A stretch of 47,956 nucleotides of DNA, taken from the NCBI GenBank assembly GCA_905233845.1, contig CAJOFH010000043.1:1-47956 (forward strand), written 5' to 3'. Within the stretch, counting starts at the first letter, position 1. Each line of letters begins with the position of its first letter. This DNA comes from an uncultured Muribaculaceae bacterium. Lineage in GTDB: Bacteria > Bacteroidota > Bacteroidia > Bacteroidales > Muribaculaceae. Shown piece after piece: positions 31,574-39,415 of the stretch. The notes under the pieces were generated by a model. That model saw nothing but the letters and a program-made list of their open reading frames with translations. It was not told the DNA's origin and made no database searches. The position numbers and the translations under genes were made by a program.

Positions 31574-33441
31574 CGCTTAGAAATGCGCCAAATGGTGCCT
31601 TCAATTAGCGAGCAGTAGATATCACCAGTAGCGGGGTCAACCTCAAAGCCGTTGACCTCACTGCTACCCATTTTATACCAGAACAACAGTTTGCCTGTTG
31701 CTGCGTCGAGCACCGCTAACTTGCCGCGACGCGAGCCAGCATAGATGTAGCCGTCATGCTCGAGCACTATGCACGGAGCATGTTCATAGCCAAAGCCGCA
31801 GTCGGTGTTCCACAACTCATGATAGTCGTCGCTCTGCGTGTCTATCGCCACCACTGTTCCGTCCATTGTTTTGGCGTAGGCGCGCTTGCCATCCTCGCTA
31901 AGTCCAAGGCTCTCGCGCACCTTCACTGCATTGTCATGATGACGCCACAGCTGTTTGCCAGTAGTACGTTCGAGAGCAGTAGCATAGCGGTCGGGGGCAA
32001 CTATCACTACCCTACTCTCAGTCACTGCTGGCACCACATTGCCAGGACTGAAAAGGTTGTTGCTCTTGCCGTTATTCCATGCCCAGTTTAGCGTGCCGCT
32101 CTTGCGGTCAAGAGAACGAAGGTTGGTGTCCCAAGCGCCAAAGATGATGTCATTTTTCCCAACAAAAGGTTCTGCCTGACAGTAGTTGTTAATGTCGTTG
32201 TACTGCCACAGCAGTTTCTTCGCGTTAACATCCCACGCCTGGAAAGTCTTGAAACCGCCCTGATAGAACACACCATCGACAATCATTCCATCGGCAACGT
32301 ATGGTCCCTGTGCATATACCTCATTCACTATCTTACCATTCTTCTTATCAAACCAAATCAATCGCTTGTCACCAGTTGGCAAAATCACCACATCATCGGC
32401 AACTGCAGGGCGAGCAAAGAGCATACTCTGGGTCTTATATTCCCATTTGAGCTTGGCTTTCTTCTTGTCAATCACTCTCAAGTAGCCCAATGAGTTACCA
32501 AAGTATATATTATCCTTGTCAATACCTAATCGAGTGAAAATCGAGGCATTATCGGCATAAACCTTTTCCACCTTGAATCCCTCAGGCACGGCTGGATTAA
32601 AGGTGCGACTACATGCTAAAATATAGTAATCGTCGGTATTTATCCTATATGCATAGAATATATTATTAGGATGGCCAATTGTATTATCAAAGGGCTGACC
32701 AATGGTCTTGTTATACACATGAATCCAGCTATGGTCGAGATCAATATCCATAATTGTATATCCATAATCACCGTTTCCCATATCAAGGCTGCGCACCATC
32801 AAACCACTGATGCCTTCAGTCTCATACTGCCGCCAACGGTGCCAGTGCCCGTTCACATGGGTAATTACAGGATATTTATGTAGAATTCGCACATAGTCAT
32901 CGCAGTTATCGAGATCACTAAGTAGTGGATAATGATTGATGCTCAACACTTTCATGCCGGGTTTCACCATTTCCTTAAGAGTATTATCGAGCCAAATGAG
33001 GTCTTCCTGCTTGATGTGGCCGTCGCCCATCTTCATGAAAGGACCGCAGTTCATGCCAATTACCACAAGTTTGCCAATTGTGAACACAAAGCGGTCATCG
33101 CCCCACAGGTCGTTGAAGGTCTTGCATGCGCTCTGGCTCCAATTGTTCTCGTGGTTGCCAGGGATGACATATAGCGGCTTTGTGATGCCGTCGAGTATCG
33201 ACTTCACATTTAGCAGCTGCTCGTCGCTACCCTCATTGGTGAGGTCACCTGTCATTAGTACTGCATCTACGTCGCTCGCGTTGATTTCAACTACCGCCTC
33301 CTTTAGCTTGCCCTCGTTGGCATTGCCAGGAGAAACATGGATATCACTAAGAATCGCAAACTTCTGCGCCAAGCTGGTGGTTGACACCAGCAAGAAGGCA
33401 ACAATAAGTATATACTTGAAGAATGAACTGCGTGTTGTCAT
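31570..33441 (-). CDS. Exported metallophosphoesterase with PQQ-type beta-propeller
   Basis: 623 aa. Signal peptide to about residue 25 (VSTTSLAQ). A calcineurin-like phosphoesterase follows with all metal motifs: LSDIHVSP, MTGDLTNEG, PGNHEN, INHYPL and NGHWHRW (residues 28-210). From about 290 to the end repeated PQQ/pyrrolo-quinoline-type blades appear (LKWEYKTQSM, LLWQYNDINNY, LNWAWNNGKS, QLWRHHDNAV, LFWYKMGSSEV), each with the Trp-docking pattern, forming a propeller. The substrate is unknown; cyclic nucleotides, phospholipids or wall precursors are possible. Located 9 nt downstream of yraN, in the same direction, and overlaps the DUF3857 gene by 4 nt tail to tail. Confidence 0.85.
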   Translation of the reverse strand: MTTRSSFFKYILIVAFLLVSTTSLAQKFAILSDIHVSPGNANEGKLKEAVVEINASDVDAVLMTGDLTNEGSDEQLLNVKSILDGITKPLYVIPGNHENNWSQSACKTFNDLWGDDRFVFTIGKLVVIGMNCGPFMKMGDGHIKQEDLIWLDNTLKEMVKPGMKVLSINHYPLLSDLDNCDDYVRILHKYPVITHVNGHWHRWRQYETEGISGLMVRSLDMGNGDYGYTIMDIDLDHSWIHVYNKTIGQPFDNTIGHPNNIFYAYRINTDDYYILACSRTFNPAVPEGFKVEKVYADNASIFTRLGIDKDNIYFGNSLGYLRVIDKKKAKLKWEYKTQSMLFARPAVADDVVILPTGDKRLIWFDKKNGKIVNEVYAQGPYVADGMIVDGVFYQGGFKTFQAWDVNAKKLLWQYNDINNYCQAEPFVGKNDIIFGAWDTNLRSLDRKSGTLNWAWNNGKSNNLFSPGNVVPAVTESRVVIVAPDRYATALERTTGKQLWRHHDNAVKVRESLGLSEDGKRAYAKTMDGTVVAIDTQSDDYHELWNTDCGFGYEHAPCIVLEHDGYIYAGSRRGKLAVLDAATGKLLFWYKMGSSEVNGFEVDPATGDIYCSLIEGTIWRISKR

Positions 33442-33450
33442 ATTATAAAT

Positions 33451-33828
33451 TCAACGATAAGTTTTTAACCTTGGGACAAATAGGTCGGGATAATACTCGA
33501 GCTTGAAACTGCCTGGAATGCCTATGAGTATTATTACGTCATACTGTATCTCGCACTGTAACTGGTAATAGCGGACATAGGCGTTAGCCGAGTTGACCAT
33601 GTTTTGCTTCTTTGCACGGGTGATAGAGCGCATGGGGTCAAAAAACTCATCACTGCTGCGCGTCTTAACCTCCACGACGTGCAGCACCATACCTGGTTCC
33701 TGGGCAATGATGTCTATCTCCATCTTGCCCATGCGCCAGTTAGTCTCGCGTATCGTGAGTCCCTGCTTGATTAGGAACTCAACAGCCTCTTTCTCACCAG
33801 CGTTGCCAAGTAAATTGTGCTGTGACAT
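33451..33828 (-). CDS. yraN: UPF0102 (YraN) family protein
   Basis: 125 aa from the ATG at 33828; the frame is open further upstream to 34047, but that part is low-complexity and not conserved. The family has an endonuclease-like fold: NLLGNAGEKEAVEFLIKQG, WRMGKMEIDIIAQ and LHVVEVKTRSSDEFFDP contain the Glu, Asp and Glu-x-Lys of a PD-(D/E)xK core. Its cellular role is not established. The gene is divergent from the rpsF operon, with 256 bp between starts. Confidence 0.9.
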   Translation of the reverse strand: MSQHNLLGNAGEKEAVEFLIKQGLTIRETNWRMGKMEIDIIAQEPGMVLHVVEVKTRSSDEFFDPMRSITRAKKQNMVNSANAYVRYYQLQCEIQYDVIILIGIPGSFKLEYYPDLFVPRLKTYR

Positions 33829-33993
33829 AAATTGAAAACTAACAAATTTTATTTCTATGACTAATGTGTCTATCACAAACGTGTTTCTTGTTGCAAATAT
33901 AGCTTTTTTTCTCGCAGATTGCAAAGAAAAATGTTGTTTATTGGCTTTTTCTTGCAATATAATGATGAAAATTTCAAAAAAGGCCAAAAAATC

Positions 33994-34024
33994 TTGTCTC
34001 GTTCTATTTTTTTTTCTACATTTG
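33994..34024 (+). promoter_or_regulatory. rpsF operon promoter
   Basis: TTG (33994-33996), 20-nt spacer, TACATTTG (34017-34024) followed by CACCGCTTTTTGCG. The leader is about 55 nt; a 6-bp GCTTTT/AAAAGC hairpin sits at its very beginning (34029-34045). No Shine-Dalgarno sequence precedes rpsF. Confidence 0.75.
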
Positions 34025-34084
34025 CACCGCTTTTTGCGTAAAAGCACTTATATTAACATTTAATTTATTTTAAACAAACGTTTT

Positions 34085-34495
34085 ATGTACAACTACGAAA
34101 CCGTTTTCATTTTAACTCCCGTTTTGTCTGAGCCACAGATGAAGGAAGCGGTAGAGAAATTCAAGACAGTGCTCACCGACAACGGTGCCACTATCGAGAA
34201 TGAAGAGCTTTGGGGCATGCGCAAGCTTGCCTATCCTATCCAGAAGAAGACCACTGGATTCTATGCGTTCCTCGAGTTCGCTGGTGAACCAACAATCGTA
34301 AGCAAGCTTGAGACAGCTTTCCGTCGTGACGAGAAAGTTATCCGTTTCTTGACCTTCCGTCAGGAGAAGTATGCTCACGAGTATGCACTTAAGAGAAGAA
34401 GCTTGAAGAAGAATGCTGCTAAGGTTGAAGAGGCACCCGCCGAAGAGCTAGTTGAAGCACCTCAAGCCGAAGTTAAAGAAGAAACTAACGAATAA
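34085..34495 (+). CDS. rpsF: 30S ribosomal protein bS6
   Basis: 136 aa. Start [19 protein letters not shown] and the [20 protein letters not shown] core are typical of bS6, which dimerises with bS18 on the platform of the 30S subunit. The C-terminus carries an acidic tail rich in Glu, Ala and Pro (residues 115-136), longer than in E. coli. In Bacteroidetes bS6, bS18 and bS21 form the pocket that sequesters the anti-Shine-Dalgarno end of 16S rRNA, a published structural observation in Flavobacterium johnsoniae. The stop codon TAA is followed within a few nucleotides by the rpsR Shine-Dalgarno. Confidence 0.97.
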   Translation: MYNYETVFILTPVLSEPQMKEAVEKFKTVLTDNGATIENEELWGMRKLAYPIQKKTTGFYAFLEFAGEPTIVSKLETAFRRDEKVIRFLTFRQEKYAHEYALKRRSLKKNAAKVEEAPAEELVEAPQAEVKEETNE

Positions 34496-34498
34496 TGC

Positions 34499-34505
34499 AA
34501 GGAGG
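34499..34505 (+). promoter_or_regulatory. Strong Shine-Dalgarno of rpsR
   Basis: AAGGAGG, complementary to the CCUCCUU end of 16S rRNA over seven bases, 10 nt before the ATG at 34516. It decides the rpsR start over the ATG at 34495. This is unusual in this window, where most genes have none. Confidence 0.85.
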
Positions 34506-34515
34506 AAACACAACT

Positions 34516-34785
34516 ATGGCACAAGCTCAATCAGAAATCCGTTATCTTACTCCACTGTCGGTAGACACTAAGAAGAAGAAATATTGCCGTTTCAAGAGAA
34601 GCGGCATTAAGTACATTGACTACAAGGATCCCGAGTTCTTGAAGAAGTTCCTTAACGAGCAAGGTAAGATTTTGCCTCGCCGCATCACCGGTACCTCGCT
34701 CAAGTTCCAACGTCGCGTTGCTCGCGCCGTTAAGCGTGCTCGTCACCTGGCATTACTGCCCTACGTAACCGATTTGATGAAATAA
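34516..34785 (+). CDS. rpsR: 30S ribosomal protein bS18
   Basis: 89 aa, from the ATG at 34516. Signatures: [19 protein letters not shown] (the Cys-bearing start), [36 protein letters not shown] and [14 protein letters not shown]. The ATG at 34495 would add seven residues upstream of the conserved start. It lies between rpsF and rplI; the RBS implies that initiation uses 16S pairing, unlike its neighbours. Confidence 0.97.
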   Translation: MAQAQSEIRYLTPLSVDTKKKKYCRFKRSGIKYIDYKDPEFLKKFLNEQGKILPRRITGTSLKFQRRVARAVKRARHLALLPYVTDLMK

Positions 34786-34795
34786 TTTTAAAACT

Positions 34796-34800
34796 GGAGG
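34796..34800 (+). promoter_or_regulatory. Shine-Dalgarno of rplI
   Basis: GGAGG followed by T (six bases complementary to the 16S end), 9 nt before the ATG of rplI. The spacing is slightly long but functional by usual rules. Confidence 0.75.
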
Positions 34801-34809
34801 TAACACACT

Positions 34810-35370
34810 ATGAAGATTATATTGAAAGAAGACGTTATCAACCTTGGATACAAGGACGACGTTGTTGAAGTGAAGAACGGCTATGCCCGCAACTATCTCA
34901 TTCCAACCGGCAAGGCCATCATGGCATCGCCTTCAGCTTTAAAAGTGCTCGCCGAGAATCTGCGCCAGCGCGCTCACAAGATTGCTAAGATAAAGGGTGA
35001 CGCCGAGGCAGTAGCCGAGAATATGAAGGGTATCGAACTCACAATCTCAGCTAAGACTGACAACCGTGGCACTATCTACGGCTCTGTAGGAAGCAACCAG
35101 ATTGCTGAGGAACTCGCAAAGCTCGGTCACGAGGTAGACCGCAAGATCATCAAGGTCGAGAACGTAAAAGAACTTGGCAACTATACTGCTACAGTTCAAC
35201 TGCACAAGGAAGTTGCTGTTGAGATTCCTTTCAAGGTTATCTCAGAGAACGCTCCTAAGCAGGAAGAGACTCCCGTTGAGGAGGCTCCTGCAGTAGAAGA
35301 GGCTCCTGTAGTTGAGGAAACACCTGAAGTAGAGGATGCTCCCGCTGAGGATGCTCCCGCAGCTGAGTAA
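34810..35370 (+). CDS. rplI: 50S ribosomal protein bL9
   Basis: 186 aa, against about 150 in E. coli. N-terminal MKIILKEDVINLGYKDDVVEVKNGYARNYLIPTG-like region, in pieces KIILKEDV, LGYKDDVV and GYARNYLIPTGKA, is the L9 RNA-binding domain, joined by a long helix to the C-terminal domain (GSVGSNQIAEELAKLGHEV). From residue 150 there is an acidic Glu/Ala/Pro/Val repeat tail (EETPVEEAPAVEEA). Third gene of rpsF-rpsR-rplI, followed by a strong terminator. Confidence 0.97.
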   Translation: MKIILKEDVINLGYKDDVVEVKNGYARNYLIPTGKAIMASPSALKVLAENLRQRAHKIAKIKGDAEAVAENMKGIELTISAKTDNRGTIYGSVGSNQIAEELAKLGHEVDRKIIKVENVKELGNYTATVQLHKEVAVEIPFKVISENAPKQEETPVEEAPAVEEAPVVEETPEVEDAPAEDAPAAE

Positions 35371-35412
35371 GAGTTATCAAGGACTGCAAGCCCTTACACA
35401 AGAAACTAATTT

Positions 35413-35446
35413 GAGCCGCGCCACTCTCCTGGCGCGGCTCTTTTTT
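35413..35446 (+). terminator. Terminator of the rpsF-rpsR-rplI operon
   Basis: Perfect 11-bp GC stem (35413-35423 with 35430-35440), six-base loop, then TTTTTT. About 40 nt past the rplI stop codon. Confidence 0.95.
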
Positions 35447-35456
35447 GTTACAGTTT

Positions 35457-35507
35457 CAAAAAACTAATGACTAATAACTAATAACTAAAAACTATTTAGT
35501 AACTTTG
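35457..35507 (+). promoter_or_regulatory. gltX promoter with ACTAA-type repeats
   Basis: -7 box TAACTTTG (35500-35507) followed by CACTC. Upstream (35457-35496) is AACTAATGACTAATAACT and ATAACTAAAAACTATT, a heptad-like tract like that before hpt and the BspA gene. No TTTG at -33. Confidence 0.6.
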
Positions 35508-35547
35508 CACTCGATTTTCAGAAACACAATAAAAACACTCAACAATA

Positions 35548-37083
35548 ATGGATAAGAAAGTAAGGGTAAGATTTGCCCCATCACCCACAGGACCGCTTCA
35601 CATTGGCGGTGTGAGAACTGCACTCTATAACTATCTATATGCCCGTCAGAACGACGGCGTGATGATTCTTCGCATCGAGGACACCGACAGCACACGCTTT
35701 GTGCCCGGTGCCGAAGACTATATCAACGAGGCCCTGCAATGGCTCGGTATCGGCATTGACGAGGGAGTGCGCGAGGGCGGCAACTATGGACCTTACAAAC
35801 AGAGCGAACGCCGCGACATCTACCGCAAGTACGTTAAGCAACTGCTCGACGATGGCAGAGCCTATATTGCCTTCGACACCCCCGAGGAGCTTGACGCCAA
35901 GCGCAAAGAAATCGCCAACTTCCAATACGATGCCAAGACTCGTGGCATGATGCGCAACTCGCTAACTCTCCCTAAAGAGGAAGTTGACCGCCTCATCGCA
36001 GCTGGTGAGAAGTATGTGGTTCGCATCCTCATTGAGCCTAACCGTGAGGTTAAGGTCAACGACCTTATTCGTGGTGAAGTAACTGTAAACAGTTCGGTAG
36101 TTGATGACAAAGTGCTCTACAAGAGTGCCGATGACCTGCCCACCTATCACCTTGCAAATATCGTCGACGACCACCTGATGGAGGTGTCGCACGTGATTCG
36201 TGGCGAGGAGTGGCTGCCAAGCGCACCGCTCCATGTACTACTTTACGAAGCTTTGGGATGGAAAGACTCTATGCCACAGTTTGTGCACTTGCCATTGCTG
36301 CTCAAGCCCGACGGTAAAGGCAAGCTCAGCAAGCGCGATGGCGACCGACTTGGTTTCCCTGTATTTCCCCTCGAGTGGCACGACCCCGTGACTGGCGACA
36401 TAAGCAGCGGATACCGCGAGCGCGGCTATCTGCCTCAGGCTGTTGTAAACTTCCTCGCACTGCTGGGCTGGAATCCCGGCGATGACCGCGAGATATTCTC
36501 AATGGACGACCTCATCAAGGAGTTCTCGTTTGAGCATTGCTCGAAGAAGGGCGCGAAGTTTGACTTCGAGAAGGGCAAGTGGTTCAACCATGAGTATCTT
36601 ATCAATATGGACGATGCCGAGCTTGCCGAGCTTTTCAAACCAGAACTTGCCAAGCATGGCATTGATGCGTCACAGTTCACCGACGAGTACATTACTCGCG
36701 CCGTGGGCATGATTAAGAGCCGCATCAGCTTCGTGGGCGACATTTGGGACAATGCCAAATTCTTCTTCCAGGCTCCCACCGAATACTCTCCCAAAGACAT
36801 CAAAAAACGCTGGAAAGAGGACACCCCCGAGACTATGCGCCGTCTCATCGAGGTTATTAAGGGTATCGACGACATGACCAGCGCCAACGCCGAGGAAATC
36901 GTAATTGGGTGGATTAAGGACAACGAGTTGCACATGGGCAACGTGATGAACGCCTTCCGCCTTACCGTTGTGGGCGAGTGTAAAGGTCCACACATGTTCG
37001 ACATTGCCGAGCTTATGGGCAAAGATGAAATCATCGCCCGTATTGAGCGTGGAATCGAGAACATCAAACCAATAGTTGAGTGA
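35548..37083 (+). CDS. gltX: Glutamate--tRNA ligase
   Basis: 511-aa class I synthetase charging tRNA-Glu. HIGH-type motif PTGPLHIGG (residues 11-19), [12 protein letters not shown] in the KMSKS position, and IHGEEWLPS-like substrate motif ([13 protein letters not shown]). The C-terminal anticodon-binding domain runs from about residue 330. The length is normal. Start ATG 35548 gives the [15 protein letters not shown] start. Followed after 3 nt by the outer-membrane protein gene. Confidence 0.97.
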   Translation: MDKKVRVRFAPSPTGPLHIGGVRTALYNYLYARQNDGVMILRIEDTDSTRFVPGAEDYINEALQWLGIGIDEGVREGGNYGPYKQSERRDIYRKYVKQLLDDGRAYIAFDTPEELDAKRKEIANFQYDAKTRGMMRNSLTLPKEEVDRLIAAGEKYVVRILIEPNREVKVNDLIRGEVTVNSSVVDDKVLYKSADDLPTYHLANIVDDHLMEVSHVIRGEEWLPSAPLHVLLYEALGWKDSMPQFVHLPLLLKPDGKGKLSKRDGDRLGFPVFPLEWHDPVTGDISSGYRERGYLPQAVVNFLALLGWNPGDDREIFSMDDLIKEFSFEHCSKKGAKFDFEKGKWFNHEYLINMDDAELAELFKPELAKHGIDASQFTDEYITRAVGMIKSRISFVGDIWDNAKFFFQAPTEYSPKDIKKRWKEDTPETMRRLIEVIKGIDDMTSANAEEIVIGWIKDNELHMGNVMNAFRLTVVGECKGPHMFDIAELMGKDEIIARIERGIENIKPIVE

Positions 37084-37086
37084 TAC

Positions 37087-38178
37087 ATGCATAGAGGATT
37101 GCTTGCAATATTATTGACACTTGTGTCGGCACTTACACTAAGCTCACAAGAGCTGGAGTGGAGCGTCGACATGAATGCAGTTTTCAATAATCGTGAAGGT
37201 GGCGATGAGGAGACACCTGACCAAACGTTCATCTTCACACGCATCACTCCGCAGATTGGCGTGTCGATGGACAGTGCTCGTCACCGAATCATGGGTGGTG
37301 TCACTTGGTATCAGCCCATGAACGACCATCTCCATGGCTACAAAGTGCTGCCGTCGCTCTACTACATGTATAAAGACGATAAAAAAGGATATAAATTTGC
37401 TATTGGTGTCATCCCCGATGCCATCAAGATGCCAAAGTTCTTGCAGAGTGATTCTCTCAACTATGTCAACCCCAACATCAAGGGATTCATGATTGATGTG
37501 CACAAACCACACTTTTATTTTCTTTCTTGGCTCAATTGGAGACAACTTCGCACTAAAAACCACCGAGAAGCTTTTGACGTAACAGGACAAGTGTTTTGGC
37601 TCAAACACTTCAACGAGAACAACTCATTGAAAGCTGGTGGCCTGGTGCGATATAACCATCTTGCAAAAAGCTACGACTATTCAGATCCTACCCAAGGGGT
37701 CGTGGACAATTTCAACATTAATCCACAAGTAGAGTATAGCCACCAGTGGAACAACGGATATTTTGGTGCAACTGCTGGAATTTTAATTTCTTGCGACCAT
37801 GACCGACATTTCCCTAAATGGCACAAACCAGTGGGCTTTCTGGGGAATTTAAAAGGCAACTGGAAATGGATTACAATCAATGAGGACATCTATGCTGGTG
37901 ACCGACAAATGCCTTTATATGATAATTTTAGCACTCTGCTCTATCAGGGCGACCAGTTCTATCATAACAAATTCTACAGCCGCACCGATTTGATAGCAAC
38001 CATTTTCAATAGGGATTATCTTAACCTTGAGGTGAAACTAACCTACCACGTCACCGAGAAAGTCACTGCCTTTTGGCAACAACTGGCTGTACGCTTCTAT
38101 CTTGACAAGAACCTTTGGAAACAGTACCGCAACAAAAAGAAAGGTGGAGACTATTTGCCACTCCAACCACTATTCTGA
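37087..38178 (+). CDS. Predicted outer-membrane barrel protein, function unknown
   Basis: 363 aa with a Sec signal peptide (residues 1-21, ends LSSQ). The mature part is a series of alternating aromatic and polar strands (HRIMGGVTWYQPMN, LPSLYYMYKDD, YKFAIGVIPDAIKM, VEYSHQWNNGYFGATAGI, KFYSRTDLIATIF, LEVKLTYHVTEKV, QLAVRFYLDK), which fits a beta-barrel. I do not recognise the family; the ending ...LPLQPLF with terminal Phe is typical of outer-membrane proteins handed to the Bam complex. Translationally close to gltX (3 nt) and the KDO transferase (4 nt), so part of an operon. Confidence 0.7.
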   Translation: MHRGLLAILLTLVSALTLSSQELEWSVDMNAVFNNREGGDEETPDQTFIFTRITPQIGVSMDSARHRIMGGVTWYQPMNDHLHGYKVLPSLYYMYKDDKKGYKFAIGVIPDAIKMPKFLQSDSLNYVNPNIKGFMIDVHKPHFYFLSWLNWRQLRTKNHREAFDVTGQVFWLKHFNENNSLKAGGLVRYNHLAKSYDYSDPTQGVVDNFNINPQVEYSHQWNNGYFGATAGILISCDHDRHFPKWHKPVGFLGNLKGNWKWITINEDIYAGDRQMPLYDNFSTLLYQGDQFYHNKFYSRTDLIATIFNRDYLNLEVKLTYHVTEKVTAFWQQLAVRFYLDKNLWKQYRNKKKGGDYLPLQPLF

Positions 38179-38182
38179 CCCA

Positions 38183-39412
38183 ATGAACCATCTATATAAT
38201 TTAGGAATATCATTTGCTGGGCTTGGCATGCGCATCGCTTCACCCTGGCACCATAAAGCAAAGCTCACAGTACAAGGCCAAGCTCGCACGATGGACTACC
38301 TACGTAGCACTCTCGCCCCCAATGGTGGTTACATCTGGATTCACACCGCCTCGCTTGGTGAATTTGAGCAAGGCAGGCCACTTATCGAGAAAATACGCGA
38401 GATCCATCCCGAAGCCAAGATTCTTCTCTCATTCTTCTCGCCCTCGGGATACGAGGTTCGCAAGGACTACGACAAGGTTGATGCCGTGTGCTACATGCCC
38501 ATGGACACACCACGACACGTCAAAGATTTCCTCAATGTGGTGAAGCCCAAGATGGCAATCTTCGTAAAGTACGAGTTCTGGGGGAACTTCCTTAGTGAAC
38601 TAAAGCATCGCAATGTGCCCACATATATTATTTCGTCAATTTTCCGTAAGAGCCAATCGTTCTTTAAACCCTGGGGTGGAATGTTTCGCAAGATGTTGCA
38701 TTGCTTCACCCATCTCTATGTGCAAGATGAGGAATCTAAACATCTGCTTCACAGCATCGGTATCGACAACGTGACGGTGTGTGGCGACACTCGACTCGAC
38801 CGAGTTCTGCAAATAAAGGCTCAAGCGAAAGATTTTCCTGCTATCGCTGCTATGACTGCAGGCGATAAGCCCACACTGGTCATGGGCAGCTCATGGCAAC
38901 CGGACGAGGACATATTACTACCCTATTTCAACTCGCATCCCGAGATGAAACTCATTATCGCACCTCATGAGTTTGACGAGAACCGTCTTGCCTCAATGAT
39001 GACGCACATCAAGCGCCCTGTTGCGCGCTACACCCAGCTCGAGAGCATCGACCCTGCATCGCTCGACTGCATGATTATCGACTGTTTTGGTATACTCTCA
39101 TCGCTCTACCATTATGGCGACATCGCTTACGTAGGTGGAGGCTTTGGCTCTGGAATACACAACGTTCCAGAGGCTGCCGTCTATGGCATACCAGTGATTT
39201 TTGGTCCCCATCATGAGAAATTCCGCGAGGCGATGGAACTAAAAGAGTGTGGAGGCAGTTTCGCTATTAGCAATGCCGAACAATGCCATGCTATCCTTGA
39301 CAAACTCCTCTCGGACCATAATGCCTTAAAGAAAGCCGGCATTGCTGCAAGCAACTACATCACCAACCACACTGGTGCCACCAACCGCATATACCACGAC
39401 CTTTTCAGCTAA
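38183..39412 (+). CDS. waaA: 3-deoxy-D-manno-octulosonic acid transferase
   Basis: Inner-membrane KDO transferase that adds KDO to lipid A precursor. 409 aa from the ATG at 38183; the frame extends upstream over the preceding gene but without conserved start. N-terminal hydrophobic anchor (LYNLGISFAGLGMRIASPW), then the GT-B fold with the catalytic Glu in WIHTASLGEFEQGRP, FFSPSGYEV, KYEFWGNFL, GDTRLDRV, GSSWQPDED, and the donor-site GGGFGSGIHNVPEAAVYG. The length is normal. Together with kdsA and kdsC nearby it accounts for much of KDO incorporation. Convergent with the LTA synthase-like gene, 3 nt between stops. Confidence 0.94.
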   Translation: MNHLYNLGISFAGLGMRIASPWHHKAKLTVQGQARTMDYLRSTLAPNGGYIWIHTASLGEFEQGRPLIEKIREIHPEAKILLSFFSPSGYEVRKDYDKVDAVCYMPMDTPRHVKDFLNVVKPKMAIFVKYEFWGNFLSELKHRNVPTYIISSIFRKSQSFFKPWGGMFRKMLHCFTHLYVQDEESKHLLHSIGIDNVTVCGDTRLDRVLQIKAQAKDFPAIAAMTAGDKPTLVMGSSWQPDEDILLPYFNSHPEMKLIIAPHEFDENRLASMMTHIKRPVARYTQLESIDPASLDCMIIDCFGILSSLYHYGDIAYVGGGFGSGIHNVPEAAVYGIPVIFGPHHEKFREAMELKECGGSFAISNAEQCHAILDKLLSDHNALKKAGIAASNYITNHTGATNRIYHDLFS

Positions 39413-39415
39413 ACG

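Noticed and set aside
34025-34045. CACCG plus hairpin at the start of the rpsF leader as an S6:S18-binding leader
   Set aside because: The CACCG lies at or before the likely transcript start and the hairpin is only six pairs; too little to claim the known motif.
36435-37247. Long 270-codon frame antisense to gltX
   Set aside because: Ser/Met-rich reading of the complement, with gltX clearly coding; no promoter or conserved motif.
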